A DNA stretch of 64,000 nt from Scandinavium hiltneri (GCF_024764835.1 NZ_JALIGE010000070.1:186001-250000), one strand, 5' to 3'. Positions 34,052-43,538 are shown, numbered from the stretch's first letter. Notes: generated by a model from the sequence alone, not told the origin. Numbers and translations: made by a program.

Positions 34052-34695
34052 CGCTGCAGTTCATCCAACGCAGGGGCGTCCAGATGTGTGACGTCACCTG
34101 CAGTCTCAACAATCCAGCCAGGTGCCAGCCATGGGCTTTGCTGGTAATCCACGCGTGAGATTGAGCAGTTACGCAAACGCAGACGGCGTTCGGCATAGGC
34201 CGGCAATCCGAGAATCGTACTCACCAGACACCCAAGCGCCATGCCATGACTCACCAACAACGGGCGGCTGCCCTTTGGCAGTTCAAGGCAATCCTGCAGT
34301 GCCGCATTCATACGATCGCCCAGCTCCTGCATAGACTCCCCTTCCGGGATACGTCCGTTGGCAGTGCCATTCACCAGCGTCCGACGCCAGCTTTCTTCTT
34401 CCTCAGTCAGCGAGTCGATCAGACGGCGTTCGAGCACGCCCATATCGAGTTCACGTAACCGCGGATCGTAGGTGACGCTGCAACCGCAGGCTTCCGCGAT
34501 TAACTCAGCGGTCCGGCGCGTGCGGCCCAGATCGCTGGAGATGATATGCGTGATGCCGAGCGTTTTGACGCGCTCACCTACCTGTCGGGCCTGCTGCTCA
34601 CCTTTTTCAGTGAGCGGACTGTCGGACTGGCCCTGAATACGTCGCTCGGCGTTCCACTGCGTTTCACCGTGGCGAACAAGGTATACCTGTAACAT
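34048..34695 (-). CDS. gpmB: Histidine phosphatase family protein GpmB
   Basis: A 215-residue phosphoglycerate-mutase-like protein. The catalytic histidine is in LVRHGETQWNAERRIQGQ, with RIQGQSDSPLTEKG following and a second His in LLVSHGMALGC. In E. coli it is annotated as a probable phosphatase rather than a glycolytic mutase. Its stop overlaps the rob stop (tail to tail), and it is divergent from yjjX. Confidence 0.93.
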   Translation of the reverse strand: MLQVYLVRHGETQWNAERRIQGQSDSPLTEKGEQQARQVGERVKTLGITHIISSDLGRTRRTAELIAEACGCSVTYDPRLRELDMGVLERRLIDSLTEEEESWRRTLVNGTANGRIPEGESMQELGDRMNAALQDCLELPKGSRPLLVSHGMALGCLVSTILGLPAYAERRLRLRNCSISRVDYQQSPWLAPGWIVETAGDVTHLDAPALDELQR

Positions 34696-34747
34696 GCTAA
34701 TTTTCCGTTATACTGCGATGATAATTTTTTTCGTAAGTGTACTGATT

Positions 34748-35263
34748 ATGCACAAGGTTGTCTCAGCTACCACCAATCCCGCCAAAATTAAGGCTATTCT
34801 GCAGGCTTTTAACGAGATCTTCGGCGAAGGATCCTGCCATATTGACGCCGTTTCCGTCGAGAGCGGCGTGCCAGAACAACCCCTCGGAAATGAGGAAACG
34901 CGTGCTGGCGCACGAAATCGCGTGGAAAATGCCAGGCTTGTCCGACCAGATGCCGACTTTTGGGTGGCGATTGAAGCGGGTATCGACGAAGGCAGCACCT
35001 TCAGTTGGGTCGTTATTGAAACGCGTGAACAGCGCGGTGAAGCTCGTTCGGCCACCCTGCCACTTCCAGCGGTGATCCTTGAACGCGTTCGCGCAGGCGA
35101 TGCCCTCGGACCGGTGATGTCACACTATACCGGTATCGATGAGATTGGCCGTAAAGAGGGGGCGATTGGCGTGTTCACTGCGGGCAAACTGACCCGCAGC
35201 AGTGTCTATCATCAGGCGGTGATTCTGGCACTCAGTCCTTTTCACAACGCCGTTTATCGGTGA
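34748..35263 (+). CDS. yjjX: Inosine/xanthosine triphosphatase YjjX
   Basis: A 171-residue house-cleaning NTPase that hydrolyses ITP and XTP and keeps abnormal nucleotides out of nucleic acids. It has the ATTNPAKIKAILQAF start of the Maf/HAM1-like fold and the NEETRAGARNRVENA and GIDEIGRKEGAIGVFT segments. The ATG at 34748 matches the E. coli start. The frame is open back to 34694 with poorer support. The 3' end overlaps trpR by 10 bases on the other strand. Confidence 0.93.
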   Translation: MHKVVSATTNPAKIKAILQAFNEIFGEGSCHIDAVSVESGVPEQPLGNEETRAGARNRVENARLVRPDADFWVAIEAGIDEGSTFSWVVIETREQRGEARSATLPLPAVILERVRAGDALGPVMSHYTGIDEIGRKEGAIGVFTAGKLTRSSVYHQAVILALSPFHNAVYR

Positions 35264-35583
35264 GTTTCCGGCAGCGTCTGTTCCAGCCACTGACGCAGTT
35301 CAGCTGGCGCTGATTTCAGGCTGTTCGAGCCGCGAGTAATGGTCGCGATGCCCGCGCCCAGCTCGCTTTTCAGCTCACGTTGGCTCATCTCACCGCGCAG
35401 TAACTCTTCGATAATTCGCACCCGCGTGCCCAGCGCTTCGCGCTCGTCCGGCGTCATCATCAAATTCAAAAGCGGCAGATCCAGGTCAGCGGCAAAAGCC
35501 TGACGCATCAGTTCCACAAAGCGCAGCCACTCCTGGTGGCGCTGTTCCGCGTTTGCGGCTGAGTAAGGGGATTGTTGGGTCAT
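35254..35583 (-). CDS. trpR: Trp operon repressor
   Basis: A 109-residue helical repressor that binds operators when tryptophan is bound. The helix-turn-helix is MSQRELKSELGAGIATITRG. LNLMMTPDEREALGTRVRI is the tryptophan-pocket region. The ATG at 35583 fits the E. coli length. The earlier in-frame start at 35613 would lie inside the 5' leader hairpin. It is autoregulated through the operator at 35631-35648. Confidence 0.97.
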   Translation of the reverse strand: MTQQSPYSAANAEQRHQEWLRFVELMRQAFAADLDLPLLNLMMTPDEREALGTRVRIIEELLRGEMSQRELKSELGAGIATITRGSNSLKSAPAELRQWLEQTLPETHR

Positions 35584-35601
35584 GTTACGCCACCATGTTG
35601 G

Positions 35602-35626
35602 GGCGGATGGCACAAGGCCATCCGCC
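35602..35626 (-). other. Strong hairpin in the trpR 5' leader
   Basis: A perfect 10-bp stem GGCGGATGGC/GCCATCCGCC with a five-base loop lies between the operator and the trpR start codon, so it should be in the leader mRNA. It could influence translation or mRNA lifetime. Confidence 0.6.
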
Positions 35627-35630
35627 GAAT

Positions 35631-35648
35631 GTACTCTTTAGCGAGTAC
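35631..35648. promoter_or_regulatory. TrpR operator of trpR
   Basis: GTACTCTTTAGCGAGTAC is the palindromic TrpR binding site and matches the known trpR operator of E. coli. It lies at the trpR promoter, so the repressor controls its own gene. Confidence 0.9.
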
Positions 35649-35671
35649 AAGCATAACATACTCTCAGCGGA

Positions 35672-37609
35672 TCAGTAACGCTGCTTCCATTCGTCATCGG
35701 TGAGGATCTGCGGTTTCTCGCCCATGAAATAGCGATAGTAGGCATCATACGCCAGCACATTCTTCACATAGCCGCGCGTTTCAGAGAACGGAATGCTCTC
35801 GACAAACGCCGCCGCGTTGATGCGCCCTGCGCTGTTGCCCTGCCATGTTCTTACCCGGCCAGGGCCCGCGTTATACGCCGCCGATGCATAGATGCGGTTG
35901 TTGCCAAACTGCTGATAAACGTATTGCAGATAGCGGGTACCGATGTTGATATTGGTCTCCGGGTCCAACAGCTGACTGGCGCTGTTGTAGCCAGGAATCG
36001 AGAACATCTTCACCGTATGCGTTGCGGTACCCGGCATGATTTGCATCAGCCCGGTAGCGCCTACCGGTGAACGGACTTTCGGGTTCCAGGCGCTTTCCTG
36101 ACGGGCAATCGCCATCGCATAGCTTTTGGAGATGCCCTTATCGCCGGTATAGCGCACGAACAAATCTTTGTACGCCAGCGGGAAACGCTCTTCGAGGTTA
36201 TCCCACAGCTTCCCGGCAATCGTCGCCTGCACGCTGAGATCCCACCAGTCCTGGTCAAAAGCGTATTTCGCCAGCTGCCCTTGTTCGGTACGTGTGCGGC
36301 TGCTCACCAGATTCGCCCATTCGCTGCGCGCAGTATTATCCAGATTCCAGTACATCAGCTCCCGCACGCGGGCCATTTCAGGGCCATTGACCAACAGCGG
36401 GGCCACCGTGCCTTCTGGTTTTTCGACGCGAATCGAATAGTCTTCACCCAGACGCTGCGCCGCCACCATCGGATAGAAGCCGCGCTGTTGCATCAGGGAA
36501 TGCAGAATATCTTTCGCTTCCTGATCACGACCGCGATCCATCAGCAAATCGGCCTGCCAGTAGCGCCATTCGTCTTTATCTTTGGCTTCCATAGGCAAAC
36601 GCGCCAGCCAGGTGTTCAGCCCAGAGCGATCGCCGTTGCCGATGGCCATCCGCACACGCCGTTCCACCAGCGACGTCGACTGCGAACGCATGATTGCATC
36701 ATCGCGCCAGCGCGCCTGCTCATCGGTCACGTCAGTACCCATCAAACGCCAGGCGACGATATCGCGCAGATCCTGTGTTTGATCTTCATTCAGCTGCTGC
36801 GCCTGCACCAGGGATGGGATCAACAGGCGCGCATTTTCCACATCCTGACGTGCGACGCTGGTGAACGCCACCGCCGCCATCTTACGGGTGAAATCAGTCG
36901 CACCGGTGCTTTGCGCGAAGCTCAGCACGCTGTTCGGATTGTTTGCCAGGCTTATCACCGCCGCGGATATGGTCTGGTAATCCGTCGGCATTTGATTGGC
37001 AAGCGAGATAACCAGGCTGGTATTCCCGGCCTGCATCGCCAGGCGAATACGTTCCAGATACGCCAGCGGATCCTGAGTCCCGGACGCACGCCAGGCGCTG
37101 AATAAAGGATCGCAGGCGTTAGGCTGGCTCTTACCCGTCAGCCACAGTGTTTTTGCACCGTCCCAGGCTTCCTGAGTCTGGCCCACGTTATATTTTGCGT
37201 AGTAGTAGTTACATTGCGCTTCGGTGGTGCCGGGTTTATCAGGGCTGAATGCCAGCAGGCCACGCCAGTCTTCACGGCGCGCCAGCTCATTCACAAAACG
37301 GTTTTTCAGGGTCCGCGCGGGCGGCAGCGTCGGATTGGCCTGCACGAACTGGGTCACACTGACCGCCGGTTCGTTCATCAGATCGTCAGTCAACTGACGA
37401 TATTCGAGATAGGGATAGAGCGGATAATCTTTCAGGGTCGGCATCAGTTGATCAACAACATCCATCTGACGGCTATCCCACGCCTGTCTAATCTGGGAGT
37501 AGCGACTGCGTTGTTCATCCAGTGAATCAGCGTGAACCGCATTGCTGACCGTAAGCAGACAGACGCCAGCAGCCAGAAGACGCCACGTCATGGGTGTAGC
37601 TTTTTCCAC
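35672..37609 (-). CDS. slt: Soluble lytic murein transglycosylase Slt70
   Basis: A 645-residue periplasmic enzyme that cleaves peptidoglycan glycan strands to give 1,6-anhydromuropeptides. A signal peptide ends near AVHADSLDEQ. The long alpha-superhelical U and L domains follow. The C-terminal catalytic domain carries Glu in AIARQESAWNPKV, with SPVGATGLMQIMPGTA and AAYNAGPGRVRTW. Same length as E. coli Slt. It is adjacent to trpR, as in E. coli. Confidence 0.97.
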   Translation of the reverse strand: MEKATPMTWRLLAAGVCLLTVSNAVHADSLDEQRSRYSQIRQAWDSRQMDVVDQLMPTLKDYPLYPYLEYRQLTDDLMNEPAVSVTQFVQANPTLPPARTLKNRFVNELARREDWRGLLAFSPDKPGTTEAQCNYYYAKYNVGQTQEAWDGAKTLWLTGKSQPNACDPLFSAWRASGTQDPLAYLERIRLAMQAGNTSLVISLANQMPTDYQTISAAVISLANNPNSVLSFAQSTGATDFTRKMAAVAFTSVARQDVENARLLIPSLVQAQQLNEDQTQDLRDIVAWRLMGTDVTDEQARWRDDAIMRSQSTSLVERRVRMAIGNGDRSGLNTWLARLPMEAKDKDEWRYWQADLLMDRGRDQEAKDILHSLMQQRGFYPMVAAQRLGEDYSIRVEKPEGTVAPLLVNGPEMARVRELMYWNLDNTARSEWANLVSSRTRTEQGQLAKYAFDQDWWDLSVQATIAGKLWDNLEERFPLAYKDLFVRYTGDKGISKSYAMAIARQESAWNPKVRSPVGATGLMQIMPGTATHTVKMFSIPGYNSASQLLDPETNINIGTRYLQYVYQQFGNNRIYASAAYNAGPGRVRTWQGNSAGRINAAAFVESIPFSETRGYVKNVLAYDAYYRYFMGEKPQILTDDEWKQRY

Positions 37610-37851
37610 ATGCGCTCCTTAGAAAATTGTGTCAATGCAGCATCATGCCGCGTAAAAAAGCCGTGTCCGGTCATTATCCTTGTGTTTCGGATCCTCTCTT
37701 TATGCTAACCAGACAACGGGGATTGCGCCACGTTATGAACACTTTTTTACCTTTACTGTTATCACGATCGCCTGGCTGGGATTAGCGTGGGAAAAAGGCT
37801 ACACTTCGCCTTTGACTCCTTATCATCAAAATAAAAGAGGCGAAGTCCAAC

Positions 37852-39519
37852 GTGGCTCAATTCGTTTATACCATGCATCGCGTCGGTAAAGTGGTCCCGC
37901 CGAAGCGTCATATTCTGAAAAACATCTCCCTGAGTTTCTTCCCTGGCGCAAAAATCGGTGTACTGGGCCTGAACGGTGCCGGTAAATCCACCCTGTTGCG
38001 CATCATGGCCGGTATCGATACCGACATTGAAGGCGAAGCACGTCCACAGCCAGGGACCAAAATTGGTTACCTGCCGCAGGAGCCGAAACTCAACCCGGAA
38101 CAAACGGTTCGCGAATCCGTTGAAGAAGCCGTTTCTGAAGTGGTTAATGCCCTGAAAGGCCTCGATGAAGTCTATGCGAAGTATGCCGAACCGGATGCCG
38201 ATTTCGACAAGCTGGCAGCTCAGCAGGGCAAGTTCGAAGAAATCATTCAGGCGCACGACGGTCACAACCTGAACGTGCAGCTTGAGCGCGCCGCAGATGC
38301 GCTGCGTCTGCCAGACTGGGATGCGAAAATCGAAAACCTGTCCGGTGGTGAGCGCCGCCGTGTAGCACTGTGCCGCCTGCTGCTGGAAAAACCAGACATG
38401 CTGCTGCTCGACGAACCCACCAACCACCTGGACGCCGAGTCCGTGGCCTGGCTGGAACGCTTCCTGCACGACTTCGAAGGCACCGTGGTGGCCATCACCC
38501 ACGACCGTTACTTCCTCGATAACGTGGCAGGCTGGATCCTCGAACTGGACCGCGGCGAAGGTATTCCGTGGGAAGGCAACTACTCTTCCTGGCTTGAGCA
38601 GAAAGATCAGCGCCTGGCGCAGGAAGCTTCTTCAGAAGCCGCTCGTCGCAAATCCATCGAAAAAGAGCTGGAGTGGGTACGTCAGGGCGCGAAAGGCCGT
38701 CAGTCTAAAGGCAAAGCCCGTCTGGCACGCTTTGAAGAGCTCAACAATACCGAGTACCAGAAACGTAACGAAACCAACGAACTGTTTATTCCACCTGGAG
38801 CACGTCTGGGGGATAAAGTGGTGGAAGTCAGCAACCTGCGTAAATCCTACGGCGAGCGTCTGCTGATTGATGATCTGACCTTCTCCGTACCGAAAGGCGC
38901 GATTGTCGGTATCATCGGCCCGAACGGCGCGGGTAAATCTACCCTGTTCCGTATGATGTCAGGCCAGGAACAGCCGGACAGCGGCAGCATCACCCTGGGT
39001 GAAACGGTCAAACTGGCGTCCGTTGACCAGTTCCGTGACGCCATGGATAACAGCAAAACCGTGTGGGAAGAAGTGTCTGGCGGCCTGGATATCATGAAGG
39101 TCGGTAACACCGAAATGCCAAGCCGTGCATACGTGGGTCGCTTTAACTTCAAGGGTACCGACCAGGGCAAACGCGTTGGCGAGCTGTCCGGTGGTGAGCG
39201 TGGCCGTCTGCATCTGGCAAAACTGCTGCAGGTCGGCGGGAACGTGCTGCTGCTCGATGAACCCACCAACGACCTGGATATCGAGACCCTGCGCGCGCTG
39301 GAAAACGCCCTGCTGGAGTTCCCGGGCTGCGCAATGGTTATTTCCCACGACCGTTGGTTCCTTGACCGTATCGCCACCCACATTCTGGATTACCAGGATG
39401 AAGGTAAAGTGGAATTCTTCGAAGGTAACTTTACCGAGTACGAAGAGTACAAGAAACGCACCCTCGGCGCAGATGCGCTGGAGCCGAAGCGCATCAAGTA
39501 CAAGCGTATTTCGAAGTAA
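37852..39519 (+). CDS. ettA: Energy-dependent translational throttle protein EttA (ABC-F)
   Basis: A 555-residue ABC-F ATPase that binds the ribosome E site and gates entry into elongation according to ADP/ATP level. Two ABC domains each have a Walker A (GLNGAGKSTLLR, GPNGAGKSTLFR), a signature (LSGGERRRV, LSGGERGRL) and a Walker B (MLLLDEPTNHLD, VLLLDEPTNDLD). A basic linker lies between them. It begins at a GTG codon, and the MAQFVYTMHRVGK start matches the family. Confidence 0.97.
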   Translation: MAQFVYTMHRVGKVVPPKRHILKNISLSFFPGAKIGVLGLNGAGKSTLLRIMAGIDTDIEGEARPQPGTKIGYLPQEPKLNPEQTVRESVEEAVSEVVNALKGLDEVYAKYAEPDADFDKLAAQQGKFEEIIQAHDGHNLNVQLERAADALRLPDWDAKIENLSGGERRRVALCRLLLEKPDMLLLDEPTNHLDAESVAWLERFLHDFEGTVVAITHDRYFLDNVAGWILELDRGEGIPWEGNYSSWLEQKDQRLAQEASSEAARRKSIEKELEWVRQGAKGRQSKGKARLARFEELNNTEYQKRNETNELFIPPGARLGDKVVEVSNLRKSYGERLLIDDLTFSVPKGAIVGIIGPNGAGKSTLFRMMSGQEQPDSGSITLGETVKLASVDQFRDAMDNSKTVWEEVSGGLDIMKVGNTEMPSRAYVGRFNFKGTDQGKRVGELSGGERGRLHLAKLLQVGGNVLLLDEPTNDLDIETLRALENALLEFPGCAMVISHDRWFLDRIATHILDYQDEGKVEFFEGNFTEYEEYKKRTLGADALEPKRIKYKRISK

Positions 39520-39565
39520 TTTTGCGGTCTGATGCCCTTTCCCGTTGGGAAAGGGGGAAATGACA

Positions 39566-39597
39566 AAACCGGGTAGCTTTCACAGCGCCCGGTTTTT
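39566..39597. terminator. Terminator between ettA and nadR
   Basis: The inverted repeat AAACCGGG / CCCGGTTT is followed by T residues on the plus strand and lies between two convergent genes. Confidence 0.85.
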
Positions 39598-39600
39598 TGT

Positions 39601-40833
39601 TTAGCCCTGCTCGCCCATCATCTGCTTCACCAGCTCAACACACCGCAGGAAGCGGGCGTCGTAATCTGACTCTTCAACGTGCACATACTCAATGTTGTTC
39701 TCATTGAGCATATCGACCAGCATGGTCTGAAACTCTTTTCTGTCCACCGAACTGCCCAGGCTTCGCAGACCATCGGCAACCCACGGGGTATTATTTTCCA
39801 GCACGATAACCAGGTCGAAACGGTATTCGTCGATCAGTGCCTGCACGAACGGATGCTCGCGGCCTTCGTATTTCTTACAGAAAGCCTGCGTGGTCACAAA
39901 ATCGGTATCAATAAACGCCACTTTATTAGCGTATTTCACTGCAAAATCAATGTACTGCGCATGACCCAACGCGATTTTATCGTAGTCGGAATACTGCAAT
40001 GCCATCTCGTCACCGCCCAGATGGGAAAAGACGTAATCACGGCCATATTCCCAGGCACTGGTGGTGTTGAAGATGTTGGCGAGCTTATTCACCATCATCG
40101 ACTTACCGCTTGATTCGCCGCCCAAAATCGCCACCGTGCGCACAAAGAATGGCTTCACTTCAGTGGGAATGTATTCCCAGTAGCGCGACGGGTTCTCACG
40201 AATTTGCGCCCCGCTGATGTTCATGAACGTGCGCTGCGGATCGATAAGCACGGTTTCGATTCCAAGGTGCTCGCGGAACTGAGGGGCATCGGCTTCTTCC
40301 GAAGTGTAAATCCAGTTCGGCTCAATCCCCTTCTCTTCCATGAAGGCCTTGATACCGTTACTCCAGACGTCCCAGCCGTGCGGATACGGCTCCATACCTT
40401 CTTCGTTAAAAGCGTGAATGCGGATGTTTTTTTGATATTTGAAGGTTTGCAGCAGCCAGCGCAGACGGTCAGATACCGTCGGCTGCTGCGACATCGCGCT
40501 GTCTTCGAACAGCGCCCGGTCGCGCTTTTCGTCGTAGCCCAGGATAACGTGCAGTTCGTCGACCTGGCTTCCGGCACGCTGAAGCAGGTAGATATGGCCT
40601 GTGTGCAGCGGATAGAATTTGCCGAACACGACGCCGACATTTTTCTGCTGGCGCGGAAACTCAAGCCCCAAAAAGCGGTGCAGCGCTTCAAGTTTCTGCG
40701 CGCTCGGACTTTTGATTTTGGCGTTCAGCAACTGGCTAAGGTAGCCCTTGGTCATCCCGCTGGCGTCCGCCACCTGCTGCAACGTGCAGCCTTTCTGACG
40801 AATCGCGGTTTTAATGTAATCAAACGATGACAA
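39601..40833 (-). CDS. nadR: NadR: NAD repressor, NMN adenylyltransferase and ribosylnicotinamide kinase
   Basis: A 410-residue three-domain protein. An N-terminal helix-turn-helix (CTLQQVADASGMTKGYLSQL) represses NAD synthesis genes. The NMN adenylyltransferase-like domain has GKFYPLHTGHIYLLQRA. The C-terminal kinase domain has the Walker A GGESSGKSMMVNKL. The start is a UUG codon at 40833 with an AGGAG ribosome site, giving MSSFDYIKTAIR as in E. coli. An intergenic repeat element separates it from radA. Confidence 0.96.
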   Translation of the reverse strand: MSSFDYIKTAIRQKGCTLQQVADASGMTKGYLSQLLNAKIKSPSAQKLEALHRFLGLEFPRQQKNVGVVFGKFYPLHTGHIYLLQRAGSQVDELHVILGYDEKRDRALFEDSAMSQQPTVSDRLRWLLQTFKYQKNIRIHAFNEEGMEPYPHGWDVWSNGIKAFMEEKGIEPNWIYTSEEADAPQFREHLGIETVLIDPQRTFMNISGAQIRENPSRYWEYIPTEVKPFFVRTVAILGGESSGKSMMVNKLANIFNTTSAWEYGRDYVFSHLGGDEMALQYSDYDKIALGHAQYIDFAVKYANKVAFIDTDFVTTQAFCKKYEGREHPFVQALIDEYRFDLVIVLENNTPWVADGLRSLGSSVDRKEFQTMLVDMLNENNIEYVHVEESDYDARFLRCVELVKQMMGEQG

Positions 40834-40881
40834 AGGAGCCTCCTGCTGATGATTTCTCCCGGATTAGCCGGGCACATGTAG

Positions 40882-41010
40882 AAATCCCCTATGGATTTCG
40901 GGTGGCAGGAAGGTGGCAAGTGAACGAAGCCCGATGAACTTAGAAAACTAAGTGATTCGGGTGAGAGAACGTAGCCAACACACCTGCCGCCGGAAAGACG
41001 ACGGGGATTT
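40882..41010. repeat. 129-bp terminal-inverted-repeat intergenic element
   Basis: The element begins AAATCCCC and ends GGGGATTT, and the inverted similarity continues inward (about 21 of the outer 28 bases). Its centre can fold as an ACTTAG-AAAA-CTAAGT hairpin extended by a CCCGA/TCGGG stem. Similar cores with GGCAGGAAGG and GAGCGAA-type segments recur in intergenic regions of enterobacteria, as recalled rather than searched. It lies between nadR and radA, which are on the same strand. Confidence 0.6.
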
Positions 41011-41012
41011 AA

Positions 41013-42395
41013 TTATAAGTCGTCAAAGACGTTCAATGCATCGGAAAGCTTCTTCACGCCAAAGACCTTCATCCCTTCTGGTACTTTTTTCGGCACGTTG
41101 GCGGCTGGGACAATCGCACGACGGAAGCCATGTTTAGCTGCTTCGGAAATACGCTCCTGTCCACTCGGCACTGGGCGAATCTCACCCGAAAGCCCGACTT
41201 CACCAAACACCACCAGATCCTGCGGCAGCGGTCTGTCGCGAAGGCTGGAGACCATCGCCATCAGCAGCGCCAGGTCGGCACTGGTTTCGGTGACCTTTAC
41301 GCCCCCCACCACGTTGACGAACACGTCCTGATCGAACATCTGCAAACCGCCGTGACGATGCAGCACCGCCAGCAGAATAGAGAGACGGTTCTGCTCCAGA
41401 CCAACTGCAACACGGCGCGGATTGCCCATCATAGACTGATCGACCAGCGCCTGAATTTCTACCAACAGCGGGCGCGTGCCTTCCCAGACCACCATCACCG
41501 AGCTTCCGGACGTCACTTCATCGCCGCGACTTAAGAAAATGGCCGACGGATTGCTGACTTCGCGCAGCCCTTGTTCGGTCATGGCGAACACACCGAGTTC
41601 GTTCACCGCGCCGAAGCGGTTTTTATGGCTGCGCAGGGTGCGAAAACGGGAATCAGCATCGCCGTCCAGCAGCACGGAACAGTCAATACAGTGCTCCAGC
41701 ACTTTTGGACCAGCCAGCGAGCCATCTTTAGTGACGTGACCGACCATGATTATCGCCACGCCGCGGGTTTTGGCAAAGCGCGTGAGATAGGCCGCGCTCT
41801 CACGCACCTGCGCCACGCTGCCCGGCGATGACTGAACGTCCGCCATGTGCATCACCTGGATGGAGTCGATAACCATCAGCTTCGGCTTTTCTTCCTCAGC
41901 AATCTGGCAAATCTGCTCAATGCTGGTTTCAGACAGCATATTGAGATTCGACGCCGGTAAACCGAGGCGGTGTGCGCGCATTGCAACCTGCTGTAAGGAC
42001 TCTTCACCGGTCACGTACAGGGTTTTCATGTTTTCACTGAGCAGGCACAGCGTTTGCAGCAACAGCGTGGATTTACCCGCACCTGGGTTGCCGCCAATCA
42101 GAATTGCACTGCCAGGCACCACGCCTCCGCCAAGAACGCGATCGAATTCTTTAAAACCGGTGGAAAAGCGCGGCAGTTCTTCAAGGCTGATTTCGGACAG
42201 CTTCTGCACTTTCGACACGCCAGAAGCGCCCGCATATCCACTCAGGCGCTCATTGCGTGCCACTGTGGGCGAAGCGGCAATGCGCATCTCGGTAATGGTG
42301 TTCCAGGCATGACAGGCGCTGCACTGTCCCTGCCAGCGCGGATAATCCGCGCCACACTCGTTACAGACAAACGCGCGTTTGGGTGCTTTCGCCAC
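41013..42395 (-). CDS. radA: DNA repair protein RadA
   Basis: A 460-residue RecA-related ATPase that promotes branch migration in recombination. The N-terminal zinc finger reads CNECGADYPRWQGQCSACHAWN in shorter parts CNECG and CSACH. Walker A is GGNPGAGKSTLL, the RadA-specific motif is HKNRFGAVNELGVF, and the C-terminal Lon-like domain includes DLALLMAMVSSL. It starts nine bases downstream of serB, in the usual serB-radA order. Confidence 0.97.
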   Translation of the reverse strand: MAKAPKRAFVCNECGADYPRWQGQCSACHAWNTITEMRIAASPTVARNERLSGYAGASGVSKVQKLSEISLEELPRFSTGFKEFDRVLGGGVVPGSAILIGGNPGAGKSTLLLQTLCLLSENMKTLYVTGEESLQQVAMRAHRLGLPASNLNMLSETSIEQICQIAEEEKPKLMVIDSIQVMHMADVQSSPGSVAQVRESAAYLTRFAKTRGVAIIMVGHVTKDGSLAGPKVLEHCIDCSVLLDGDADSRFRTLRSHKNRFGAVNELGVFAMTEQGLREVSNPSAIFLSRGDEVTSGSSVMVVWEGTRPLLVEIQALVDQSMMGNPRRVAVGLEQNRLSILLAVLHRHGGLQMFDQDVFVNVVGGVKVTETSADLALLMAMVSSLRDRPLPQDLVVFGEVGLSGEIRPVPSGQERISEAAKHGFRRAIVPAANVPKKVPEGMKVFGVKKLSDALNVFDDL

Positions 42396-42404
42396 AATAA
42401 CCTC

Positions 42405-43376
42405 TTACTTTTGATTCATGCTGCCGGAGAGAATGCAGAACACGCCCATCAGGTCAGCGTGACGGATGGTAATTTCCGTCTGCTCGTTAACTTTCGGTTT
42501 GGCATGATAGGCGATGCCCAGTCCCGCCGCTTTGATCATCGGCAGGTCGTTGGCACCGTCGCCAATGGCCACGGTCTGCGCGGTCGGGATTTCGTACGTT
42601 TCGGCCAGGCTTATGAGGGTGCTGGCTTTATACTTCGCATCCACGATGTCGCCAGTAACATTACCGGTCAGCACACCGTCACGAATTTCCAGCTCATTGG
42701 CCACCGCCGCCGTCAGCCGCAGTTTGTCCTTCAGATAATCGGCAAAGAACGTAAAACCGCCGGAGGCGATCGCCACTTTCCAGCCCAGCGTTTCCAGCTT
42801 CAGCACCAGTTGGGTCAGGCCCGGCATCAGCGGAAGCGTATCGCGAACCTGACGCAGAATGTTCGCATCGGCACCTTTCAGCGTGGCGACGCGCTGGCGA
42901 AGACTGGCGGTAAAATCCAACTCACCGCGCATGGCGCGCTCGGTCACTTCGGACACCAGCTCACCGGTGCCCGCCAGTTTGGCAATTTCATCAATACATT
43001 CGATCTGGATTGCGGTGGAATCCATGTCCATCACCAGCAGCCCCGGCGTGCGCAGATGCGGGATTTTCCCCAGCGGCGCCACGTCCAGCCCGGCATCATG
43101 CGCCAGGCGCGTCGCACGCGGCGTCAGTGAACCCGCCAGGCGAATGACCTGATAATCTTCAACACACCAGGCGGCAACAATCACCATCGCCGCTCCCAAC
43201 TTATGCTGATAATCGGTCAGGCGCTGCTTATCGAGACGACGACCATACAGCAGCCAGCCGCTGCGTCCGGCATGGTAATCCAGCGGCATGACTTCATCAC
43301 CGCTTAAAGACAGCGGCAGCCCAGGCCAGAAGGAGACATCCTCGGGCAGGTCGCACCAGGTCAGACTGTTCGGCAT
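42405..43376 (-). CDS. serB: Phosphoserine phosphatase
   Basis: A 323-residue HAD-family enzyme for the last step of serine synthesis. The catalytic aspartate motif is LLVMDMDSTAIQIE. VAIASGGFTFFADYL and VAIGDGANDLPMIKAAGLG are the other HAD motifs. The frame opens at 43418, but the ATG at 43376 gives MPNSLTWCDLPEDVSFWPG, which matches E. coli. In E. coli ytjB lies divergent from serB; here a 4.3-kb island separates them. Confidence 0.97.
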   Translation of the reverse strand: MPNSLTWCDLPEDVSFWPGLPLSLSGDEVMPLDYHAGRSGWLLYGRRLDKQRLTDYQHKLGAAMVIVAAWCVEDYQVIRLAGSLTPRATRLAHDAGLDVAPLGKIPHLRTPGLLVMDMDSTAIQIECIDEIAKLAGTGELVSEVTERAMRGELDFTASLRQRVATLKGADANILRQVRDTLPLMPGLTQLVLKLETLGWKVAIASGGFTFFADYLKDKLRLTAAVANELEIRDGVLTGNVTGDIVDAKYKASTLISLAETYEIPTAQTVAIGDGANDLPMIKAAGLGIAYHAKPKVNEQTEITIRHADLMGVFCILSGSMNQK

Positions 43377-43448
43377 TACAGCTCCAATAATCGAGATTTG
43401 CGCAGGAAAATAACGCATGAGGCTACCTTGTATCCAGCGCTTCTGGCA

Positions 43449-43465
43449 ACATTAAGCTGCAAATT
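43449..43465 (+). repeat. Left 17-bp direct repeat of the island
   Basis: ACATTAAGCTGCAAATT occurs here and again at 47739-47755, the two ends of the inserted segment between serB and ytjB. Confidence 0.85.
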
Positions 43466-43538
43466 GTTAAGACTATGCGGTAATGTCCCCTTTGACCAAA
43501 TCAGAAATGTCACCCATCGTATTTTGGTGGGATATTTC

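Noticed and set aside
40882..41010. ERIC (IRU) repeat
   Set aside because: The segment is intergenic, about 127 bp and palindromic at the ends like ERIC, but the ends read AAATCCCC and not the ERIC inverted-repeat sequence.
43449..43483. 17-bp repeat as target duplication of the IS1202-like element alone
   Set aside because: The left repeat is separated from the TGTCCCC end by 18 bases, and no copy is found just after the transposase. The partner repeat is at the far end of the whole island.
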